Assembly: GCA_963734685.1 (NCBI GenBank)
Contig: CAVTIC010000007.1
Location: 62,001 to 126,000 of the forward strand
Source of the DNA: JAOUEA01 sp963734685
GTDB taxonomy: Bacteria; Actinomycetota; UBA4738; HRBIN12
Direction of reading: 5' to 3'
Length of the DNA stretch: 64,000 nucleotides
Shown here: in pieces, positions 57,876-64,000 of the stretch
Numbering within the stretch: the first letter of the stretch is position 1
Layout: each line of letters starts with the position of its first letter
Notes under the pieces: model-generated
Databases searched by the model: none
Told to the model about the DNA's origin: nothing
What the model saw: the letters and a program-made list of their open reading frames with translations, nothing else
Position numbers and translations under genes: made by a program

Positions 57876-58334
57876 ATGAGCGAGAAGGAGATCGACGAAC
57901 TCGGCCCGGTCGACTACCTGGTCGTCGAGTTCCCGGCGGGGAAGAGCAGCTTCACCGGCGAGATGGCCGACGAGCTGGCAACGTTGGTGGACAAGGGGGT
58001 CATCCGGATCCTCGACCTCTTGGTCCTGCACAAGGACGACGACGGCGCCATCGAGGGACTCGAGATCGACGATCTGGAGAACCTCGACGAGCTGCGAGGC
58101 CTCGAGGCCCACGTCGCGGAGATCCTCGCGGAGGACGACGTGGTGCACCTCGCCGCGGCGATGGAGAACGGAAGCACCGCGGGCGTGCTCGTCTGGGAGA
58201 ACGTGTGGGCGGCGCCGTTCGCCTCCGCGGCTCGTCGGGCCGGGGGGCAGCTGGTCGCGACCGGCCGCATCCCGATCCAGGCGATCATCGCATCGATCGA
58301 GGCGGAAGAAGCCGCCATGAGCGAAGGAGCGTGA
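57876..58334 (+). CDS. DUF6325-like small stress protein
   Basis: It has 152 residues from ATG 57876 (MSEKEIDELGPVDYLVVEFP), with AAGGAG upstream; ATG 57852 is possible. The fold suggests an acidic alpha/beta protein: FTGEMADELATLVDKGVIRI, LEAHVAEILAEDDVVHLAAA, VLVWENVWAAPFASAARRAG. The family is found in actinobacteria next to short membrane or SHOCT proteins; function unknown. It is followed 1 base later by the 58-residue gene below. Confidence 0.78.
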   Translation: MSEKEIDELGPVDYLVVEFPAGKSSFTGEMADELATLVDKGVIRILDLLVLHKDDDGAIEGLEIDDLENLDELRGLEAHVAEILAEDDVVHLAAAMENGSTAGVLVWENVWAAPFASAARRAGGQLVATGRIPIQAIIASIEAEEAAMSEGA

Positions 58335-58335
58335 C

Positions 58336-58512
58336 ATGCCGCTACGAGCAGCACGACGAGGACGCCGAGGCGTGGTCGGTGCCCCGGTGGCGAAGACCGC
58401 AGCCGTGGCCGGCGGCGCCGCGGTGGCGGTGCACGGCGTGAACCGCCGCCACGATCGGCGAGGAGACCGGCGCGACGACCGAGGAGACCGGCGAGAGGAC
58501 CGGCGCGACTAG
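58336..58512 (+). CDS. 58-residue basic/acidic protein with Arg-Asp repeats
   Basis: ATG 58336 follows the DUF6325 stop after 1 base, so it is coupled to it. MPLRAARRGRRGVVGAPVAK, an Ala/Val/Gly hydrophobic stretch (TAAVAGGAAVAVHGV), then a tail of repeated Asp-Arg-Arg units (DRRGDRRDDRGDRREDRRD). It resembles the small membrane-associated partners that often follow DUF6325 genes. The tail is encoded by a GACCGGCG-type repeat and could vary in length. Confidence 0.6.
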   Translation: MPLRAARRGRRGVVGAPVAKTAAVAGGAAVAVHGVNRRHDRRGDRRDDRGDRREDRRD

Positions 58513-58589
58513 CACTTCTGATCCAACCGGGCTCCTCGGGGATGCCGTCCGGGAGGGACGGGGCGCCCCCCTTGCGGAGCATCCTGGGT

Positions 58590-58606
58590 TCATCCGGTTC
58601 GGACGA
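58590..58606. promoter_or_regulatory. P1 dyad upstream of DUF1254
   Basis: TCATCCG-GTT-CGGACGA; 33.5 bp from TACGTT (58629-58634). Confidence 0.6.
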
Positions 58607-58706
58607 TGGTGTCTCCTTGGCTCGAACCTACGTTGGTGTCGTGCCGCCCCTTCGGGGGGGTGCCATCGAGTCGGCCCGCAGCTCGAGCAGCTGAGGAGTG
58701 GTCGTC

Positions 58707-60100
58707 ATGAAGAAGCACAAGATCGTTCGCGAGGCGTACCTGTACGGCTACCCGCTCGTCACGATGGACATGACGCGCAAGCACGAGACGAACGTGCGGA
58801 AGCCCGACGACGCGCATGCCCCGATGGGGCAGCTGATCAAGATGCGGGCCGTACCCGGCGGTGGACGATCACGGCGCCGCGGCTCCCAACGCCGACACCC
58901 TGTACACGATGGTCTGGCTCGACGTGTCGACCGAGCCGTGGGTGTTCGGCATCCCCGACATGGGCGACCGCTTCTACATCATGCCCATGCTGAGCGGCTT
59001 CAACGAGGTGTTCTTCGTCGCCGGCACGCGGGCCACGGGCGGCACGGCCCAGGAGTACGTCGATCACCGGGCCCGGCTGGTCGGGCACGTTGCCCGAGGG
59101 CGTGACGCAGGTCGAGTCGCCGACGGCCCTGGTGTGGATCCTCGGCCGGGTCTACTGCGAGGGCACGCCGGAGGACTACGCCGCCGTCCACGCGCTCCAG
59201 GACCGGTTCTCGTGCGTGCCGCTCAGCGCGTACGGCACGCCCTACACGCCACCGCCGGGCGTCGTGGACGAGACCTTCGACATGGAGAAGGAGGTCCGCA
59301 AGCAGGTCAACGACCTGCCGCTGGCCGACTTCTTCGCCTACCTGGCCGAGCTGCTGAAGACGAACCCGCCGAAGCCGGAGGACGCGGAGATCGTCGAGCG
59401 GATGGCCGAGATCGGCATCGTGCCCGGCGAGGACTTCGACGGCGAGCAAGCTGCCGACGCTCGGGCACAAGCTCGATCCGAAGCTGGCCCTGCTGGAGCT
59501 GGTCCGCGCCATGAAGACGAAGGAAGCCCGTCAACGGCTGGCTGTACTGGACCAGCAACGCCGGCCAGTACGGAACCGACTACGAGCAGCGCGCGATGGT
59601 CACGCTGATCGGGCCCGGGCTGAACTTCCCGCAGGATGCGATGTACCCGTTCTCGGAGAAGGACGTCGACGGCAAGGAGTACGACGGCTCGAAGCATGCC
59701 TACGTGATGCGCTTCGAGAAGGGGCAGATGCCGCCGGTCAAGGGCTTCTGGTCGCTGACGATGTACGACCCGGACTTCTTCTTCGTGCCGAACCCGATCG
59801 ACCGCTACAGCCTGAGCCAGCGGGACACCTTCGTCACCAACGCGGACGGCTCCGTGGACCTGTACCTCCAGGCGGAGTCGCCGGGCGCGGAGCAAGGAGG
59901 CGAACTGGCTCCCCGCCCCCAAGGGCAAGTTCGTCCCGATGCTCCGCCTCTACTGGCCGCAGGACACGCCGCCCTCGATCCTCGACGGGTCGTGGACACC
60001 GCCGCCGGTGACGACGCGCGCCATGACCGGCTTCTGGCTCCTGCCGTGGGTGCGAGGGCCAAGGGCGTATGGGGCGAGAGGGAAGGAGAGCGGATCATGA
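58707..60100 (+). pseudogene. DUF1254/DUF1214 protein, several frameshifts
   Basis: ATG 58707 (MKKHKIVREAYLYGYPLVTM, with GAGGAG upstream). The DUF1254 part has APNADTLYTMVWLDVSTEPW, IPDMGDRFYIMPMLSGFNEV and SPTALVWILGRVYCEGTPED. The DUF1214 part has PPVKGFWSLTMYDPDFFFVP and NPIDRYSLSQRDTF, the conserved C-terminal signature. The frame changes near 58860, 59085, 59450, 59520 and 59895. Restored length is about 460. The TGA overlaps the ATG of the next gene. No signal peptide is seen, unlike many exported DUF1254 proteins. Function unknown. Confidence 0.8.
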
Positions 60101-60813
60101 AGCTGAAACTGTCAGCCAAGCTGCCGCCCGACGACGAGGGCGCGAAGCTCATGCGCTTCGAGCACGTGCGCGGCCAGCGCTACACCGAGATCTTCTTGAT
60201 CGGTGGCCACGCGATCACCCACCACCTGGTGGGCGGCGTCTACAACACGATCGGTCTTAACGATCCCGACGGCACAGGGGATACGTGCCCGCAAGCAGTG
60301 CTCGATGAGGTCGACGTCGACGCGCTGGAGGAGGAGTACGACCTCCTCCGGGCATTCAAGAACGGCCCGAGGCTCTGGTGCCTCGACTGGGTCGAGGTCA
60401 TGGTCGGGCGCCAGCGCAACTTCCACGGATTGGACGCGCGGTGGGTCATGTGGCTCAACGTCCCCAAGGAGATGCGCAAGCACGAGAGCGTCGCCTACAA
60501 GGAGATCGAGGGCAAGCGGGATACGCAGTTGGGCATCGACGCGGGATCGCCCGCCTTCGTGCTCGACGATCCGGACGGCGACACCTGGTGCATGAAGTCG
60601 GCGAGCCTGATCGTCGACCCGAGCCAGACGTACGAGAGCCTGAAGGACCTCGCCCGCCGCCTCGCTCCCGCGCCGGGCTGGAGCTTCCGCTCCGTGATCC
60701 TCGAACGGGATCTCGTGCTCACGCCGGACGACGGCAACGTCAAGATCACGCAGGACGAGCTCGGCAACACCTACGACCGGGTCGGTGGCCCATTCAGCAA
60801 CTTCAAGCCTTGA
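60097..60813 (+). CDS. Unknown conserved protein, paralogue of the 31.06-kb gene
   Basis: It has 238 residues from ATG 60097 (MKLKLSAKLPPDDEGAKLMR, AAGGAG 8 bases upstream), soluble and intact. It shares NFHGLDARW and the C-terminal blocks with the 228-residue protein at 31059. Its own extras are FEHVRGQRYTEIFLIGGHAI and TYDRVGGPFSNFKP at the end. It is translationally coupled to DUF1254 (ATGA overlap), so the two proteins probably work together. Confidence 0.72.
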   Translation: MKLKLSAKLPPDDEGAKLMRFEHVRGQRYTEIFLIGGHAITHHLVGGVYNTIGLNDPDGTGDTCPQAVLDEVDVDALEEEYDLLRAFKNGPRLWCLDWVEVMVGRQRNFHGLDARWVMWLNVPKEMRKHESVAYKEIEGKRDTQLGIDAGSPAFVLDDPDGDTWCMKSASLIVDPSQTYESLKDLARRLAPAPGWSFRSVILERDLVLTPDDGNVKITQDELGNTYDRVGGPFSNFKP

Positions 60814-60837
60814 TCACGTGGAACACTCTTCCGACGA

Positions 60838-61710
60838 TCAGGCCGTCTCGACCGCCGTTACCTTCCCGCGCCGTGCCATCGCGAGGGCGAGCGCGAGCGC
60901 GATGACCATGTCGGTCAGGGCGTAGACGATCGCCGGCCCGAGCACCGAGGGGCTGCCGTCCAGCTGCGTGGCGATGATGACCAGACCCAGCGCGGCGAAT
61001 CGCATGCCCGAGACCAGTCCGGCGGTGGCTCGTGTGGCGGCATCCCGACCGCCGATCAACATGCCGCTCACGACGGCGAAGACGACGATGGCCACCGAGG
61101 CGAGCATGACCCTGGAGACGGCGAGCTCGAGGATGGAGCTTCGGTTCACCGCGATGCCCGAGACGAGGGCGATCGCCAGCGACAGGTTCGCGAGCCTGAC
61201 GAGCCGGGAACGCCAACGACCGGCCTCCTCGCCGAAGCGCTTCCGGACGGCGAGGCCCGCGACCAGCGGCACGAGCACGAGCACGAGCAGGTGCTGCAAG
61301 ATCGTCGCCGGGCTGATCGTGGCTCCGACGACGAACTCGCCCGCCCACAGCGGCACCGCAACGAGGTTGAGCACCTGGAGCACGATGACCATCGAGACGG
61401 CCAAGCCCAGATCGGCGCGCCCCGAGAGCTGCGACGCCTTGAGCCCGGCCGCGCCCGCCGAGCCGATCGCGGCGAGCGTGACGCCTGAGATCTCGTCGTC
61501 GGCGAGTCCGAGCGAACCGACGACTCCCCACGCCGCCAGCGGGATCACGACGACGTTCAGCACGATCAGGCCGCTCACCAGGCCGACCCGCCGCAACGGG
61601 GCGACGATCTCGGCAAGGCTCAGCGACAGACCAAGTGAGGCGAGGGTAGCGACGATCGCCACCGCGACGCCGACATCGAAGGCGGCGTCCAGGATCTGCT
61701 CGGAAGTCAT
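60838..61710 (-). CDS. Bile acid:Na+ symporter family (BASS) transporter
   Basis: It has 290 residues from ATG 61710 (MTSEQILDAAFDVGVAVAIV); ATG 61764 is also in frame. Eight to ten helices: LSLSLAEIVAPLRRVGLVSG, LNVVVIPLAAWGVVGSLGLA, GVTLAAIGSAGAAGLKASQL, VLQVLNLVAVPLWAGEFVVG, and the end LGPAIVYALTDMVIALALAL. The layout suits the BASS/arsenite-like secondary carriers; the substrate is probably an organic anion. Convergent with the 238-residue gene, divergent from the sulfatase-maturase gene. Confidence 0.75.
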   Translation of the reverse strand: MTSEQILDAAFDVGVAVAIVATLASLGLSLSLAEIVAPLRRVGLVSGLIVLNVVVIPLAAWGVVGSLGLADDEISGVTLAAIGSAGAAGLKASQLSGRADLGLAVSMVIVLQVLNLVAVPLWAGEFVVGATISPATILQHLLVLVLVPLVAGLAVRKRFGEEAGRWRSRLVRLANLSLAIALVSGIAVNRSSILELAVSRVMLASVAIVVFAVVSGMLIGGRDAATRATAGLVSGMRFAALGLVIIATQLDGSPSVLGPAIVYALTDMVIALALALAMARRGKVTAVETA

Positions 61711-61806
61711 CGTCGGTGATCCTCGCTCGCGATCGGCTCTCGCTCGCGGGGCATCATCGGTCACCAGCTCGCAGCTGTCACGGACCGCTCAGCGGGTCCG
61801 GAGGGC

Positions 61807-61812
61807 TACGCT
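61807..61812 (+). promoter_or_regulatory. -10 box of a leaderless promoter (sulfatase maturase)
   Basis: TACGCT, 6 bases before ATG 61819. No P1 dyad at the right place. Confidence 0.4.
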
Positions 61813-61818
61813 GCTCCG

Positions 61819-63186
61819 ATGAGCGTCGCAGCGGAGCATCCGGCCGGCCTGCTGCCTCCGGGTGCGCCTGAGGCGTTCCATCTGCTCGCCAAGCCCACAG
61901 GAGCGGTCTGCAACCTCGACTGCACCTATTGCTTCTTCCTGTCCAAGGAGATGCTCTACCCGGGCAGCCGGTTCCGGATGGCCGACGAGTCGCTCGAGCA
62001 CATACCTGCAGCAGTTGATCGAGGCGCACGCCAGGTCGCCCGAGGTCGCGGTCGCGTGGCAGGGCGGCGAGCCGACGATGATGGGGCTCGACTTCTTCCG
62101 GCGCTCGGTCGAGCTCGCCGAGCAGCTCAAGCTGCCGGACCAGCGCATCGAGCACACGATCCAGACGAACGGCACGCTGCTCGACGACGAGTGGGCGGCG
62201 TTCTTCGCCGAGCACGGCTTCCTCGTGGGGCTCTCGATCGACGGTCCACGTGAGATGCACGACACGTATCCGCGTCGAGAAGGACGGGAAGGGCAGCTTC
62301 GACCGAGGTGATGGAGGGGCTCGACGCTGCTGCAACGTCACGGCGTCGAGTGGAACGTCCTCACCACGATCCACGCGGCCAACCACGACCGCGGCGCGAG
62401 GTGTACCGGTTCTTCCGCGACGAGCTGCGGCGCCCGATTCATGCAGTTCATCCCGATCATCGAGCGCACCACACCCGAGCTCCTCCCGGTGGCCAACGAG
62501 GGCTGGGGCAGAGCCGGTGAAGGATCGCCTGCTCTACATGCAGGACGGCGACCTCGTCACCGATCGGTCGGTGCCCGCCCGAGCAGTACGGGCGACTTCC
62601 TGGTCGACGTGTTCGACGAGTGGAAGCGCCGTGACGTCGGCAAGGTCTACGTGCAGATGTTCGACGTGACGCTGGCGAACTGGTACGGGAGCCGCCCAGC
62701 CTCTGCATCCACTCGCAGACGTGCGGGCTGGCGCTGGCGCTGGAGCACAACGGCGACCTGTACTCGTGCGACCACTTCGTCGAGCCGGAGTACCTGCTGG
62801 GCAACATCCGCGAGACGCGCATGATCGACCTGATCGTGCTCGCCGCAGCAGCGGAGTTCGGACAGGCCAAGCGCGACACGCTGCCCCCGTTCTGCCTCGA
62901 GTGCGACGTGCGGTTCGCCTGCCACGGCGGGTGCCCGAAGGACCGATTCACGCTCGACGCCCGACGGCGACCCCGGGCTGAACTACCTCTGCCCGAGCTA
63001 CAAGGAGTTCTTCGCACACATCCGGCCGACGATGGAAGCGATGTGCGACCTCCTGCGCGCGGACAGAGCACCGGCGGAGCTCGTGCACGTCTACGCTTCG
63101 GAGGACTCGAAGCGGGGGCGCAACGAACCGTGCCCTGTGGCTCGGGCCGCAAGTGGAAGCACTGTCACGGTGCCGACCAGCTGTGA
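61819..63186 (+). pseudogene. Anaerobic sulfatase-maturating enzyme (radical SAM, SPASM) with SEC-C tail, several frameshifts
   Basis: ATG 61819. It makes the formylglycine of Cys- or Ser-type sulfatases. The radical SAM cluster motif CNLDCTYC is in HLLAKPTGAVCNLDCTYCFF. Downstream are the GGEP motif (VAWQGGEPTMM), TIQTNGTLLDDEW and LSIDGPREMHDTY. The C-terminal SPASM cysteines are in CGLALALEHNGDLYSCDHFV and CLECDVRFACHGGCPKD. The very end, NEPCP-CGSGRKWKHCHG (one base missing), is a SEC-C zinc motif. The frame changes near 62005, 62268, 62320, 62395, 62440, 62510, 62590, 62690 and 62965. It sits directly upstream of a DUF1269-like/sulfatase reading frame. Confidence 0.85.
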
Positions 63187-63282
63187 CCGATTCGTCCCAT
63201 GTAGACGATGTCGCCGCCGACCGGTCGCGGTTGCATGCAGGAGGCGCTCGACCGGTTGCGACCGAAGGAGAGGAGCACTGAC

Positions 63283-63840
63283 GTGGCTGACACACAGACC
63301 GATGTCCTCGTCGCTGGCTATCGGGACATCGACATGGCGACGCGTGATTTCGACGGCCTCATGCAGGTCGTCGCAGGCAAGCAGGTTGAGATCGAGGGGG
63401 CGATCCTCGTCACCCACGACGCCGACGGCGCGATCACGGTCGTCCAGCACGGCGACCACCTGGGCCGCAAGGGCCTCGGGTGGGGCGCCGGCGCCGGATT
63501 GGTGGTGGGGCTCTTCGCGCCGCCGTTGCTCGCCTCAGTGGCGGTCGGTGGCGCCGTCGGCGGGCTGATCGGGAAGTTCACCGATCGCAAGGTGAAGTCG
63601 GGCATGGAAGGGCTCGGCCGACGAGCTGCCGCCCGGCACCGCGGGCAGTCATCACGGTCTTCGACGACGAGCACCGGCTCGCGGTCGAGCAGGCCCTGTC
63701 GGGATCGCCGGCGAAGTCGGTCGCTCAGACGGACAAGGACGGCGTCCGCGCCCTGAAGTCCGAGCTCGCGACCGCGATGGGCAAGTTCGTGCAGGACCGC
63801 AGCGAGCTGCCGATCCCGACCGCACGTTCGGCGGCACGGT
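63283..63840 (+). pseudogene. DUF1269-like protein joined to a sulfatase, frameshifted
   Basis: GTG 63283 (MADTQTDVLVAGYRDIDMAT, with AAGGAGAGGAG upstream). The Gly-rich membrane hairpin GLFAPPLLASVAVGGAVGGL matches the paralogue at 23197. A base change near 63620 and a missing G near 63815 shift the frame. After the DUF1269-like part (VITVFDDEHRLAVEQALSGS) there is no stop codon before the sulfatase start-like sequence DRSELPIP. Either the two are one fused protein or the DUF1269 gene has lost its stop. Confidence 0.7.
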
Positions 63841-64000
63841 GGGTCGCACGCTGAAGGAGTCGGTCGCGGACTGGTCGATGATCCCCGGGCCGAAGGCGCC
63901 CGAGGGTGCGCCGAACGTGCTCCTCGTCATCGATCGACGACGCGGGCTTCGGCTCGATCGACACGTTCGGTGGCCCGGTCAGCACGCCGGCCTTCTCGCG
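63778..64000 (+). CDS. Arylsulfatase, 5' part (frameshifted, cut by window edge)
   Basis: From about 63800 the restored reading is DRSELPIPDRTFGGTVGRTL, then VADWSMIPGPKAPEGAPNVL and LLVIDDAGFG, SIDTFGGPVSTPAF. This is the N-terminus of a type I sulfatase, close in form to the one at 26139 (LPI..., PKGAPNVLLVLIDDAGFG). ATG 63778 could start it if it is not fused to the DUF1269-like protein. One base is missing near 63815 and bases are extra near 63928. The formylglycine motif lies beyond the window. Confidence 0.75.

Noticed and set aside
58545..58570. Hairpin around CCGTCCGGGAGGGACGG as a terminator after the 58-residue gene
   Set aside because: A stem can be drawn but there is no T-tract; support is too weak to list as a feature.
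24962..63820. Programmed ribosomal frameshifting as an explanation for the many frame changes
   Set aside because: The contexts of the shifts (e.g. GGCGGCTATGG, CTCTCGGCACG, CTGTACGGAAG) share no slippery heptamer, no common direction and no common downstream structure, and they hit unrelated families.

Overview
The window is GC-rich throughout (by eye about two-thirds G+C). It reads as a chromosome segment of a probably deep-branching Actinomycetota. The order glmU-prs-rplY(ctc)-pth-mfd-(PpiC)-mazG-eno-ftsB-DUF501/ppx is the classical actinobacterial core order. DUF5317, DUF2550, DUF7144-like and DUF6325-like proteins, a SigE-type sigma factor with a membrane partner and MalT-like LuxR regulators fit the same phylum. 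Many genes are leaderless: a TANNNT box lies 5-10 bases before the start codon. No rRNA, CRISPR array or prophage was seen, and no intact insertion sequence.

Bases 1-23,170 are a clean core region with no frameshift noticed: cell-wall precursor and nucleotide synthesis (glmU, prs), translation (rplY, pth, tRNA-Leu(TAA)), repair (mfd), housecleaning (mazG), glycolysis (eno), division (ftsB), polyphosphate metabolism (a DUF501-Ppx fusion), two prolyl isomerases, a nucleotide-sugar dehydrogenase, a type IV pilin-like protein and a prolyl oligopeptidase. A perfect 31-bp tandem duplication spans the mazG/threonine-dehydratase junction.

Bases 23,200-64,000 are very different: an accessory stress, ion and carbon-storage island. 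It holds sulfatases with an anaerobic sulfatase-maturating radical SAM enzyme, two SulP anion transporters, two DUF2252 proteins, a K+-channel-like protein plus a remnant of a second one, a Na+/H+ antiporter, PPK2, a GH15 glucan hydrolase, a collapsed zwf, a diacylglycerol-kinase-like enzyme, rhodaneses, a cupin, AhpD-like proteins, DUF1254, DUF4239, DUF6325 and two back-to-back MalT/LAL-type LuxR regulators. Many families occur twice. About sixteen genes carry single-base indels, and three carry large deletions or a fusion. This is either recent decay or uncorrected sequencing error.

The main discovery candidate is a regulon. A 17-bp dyad, TCAYCCG-N3-CGGRYGA, occurs in nine intergenic regions of the island plus one weaker place. 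Its centre lies 33.5-34.5 bp from a -10-like hexamer in every one of the nine, and in three regions on both sides, serving divergent genes. This is the geometry of a class-II activator at about -43. It would tie sulfatase/SulP, AhpD-like, GH15/zwf, DAGK-SulP-MFS, PPK2, Na+/H+ antiporter, a lysyl-PG-synthase-like protein, DUF4239 and DUF6325 operons and DUF1254 into one response. A second palindrome, TCACCCGGGTGA, built from the same half-sites with 5 bp less spacing, precedes a pair of small paralogous genes and a rhodanese at 47-48 bp from their -10 boxes. The two LuxR regulators at 35.6-40.3 kb are the obvious but unproven candidate controllers.
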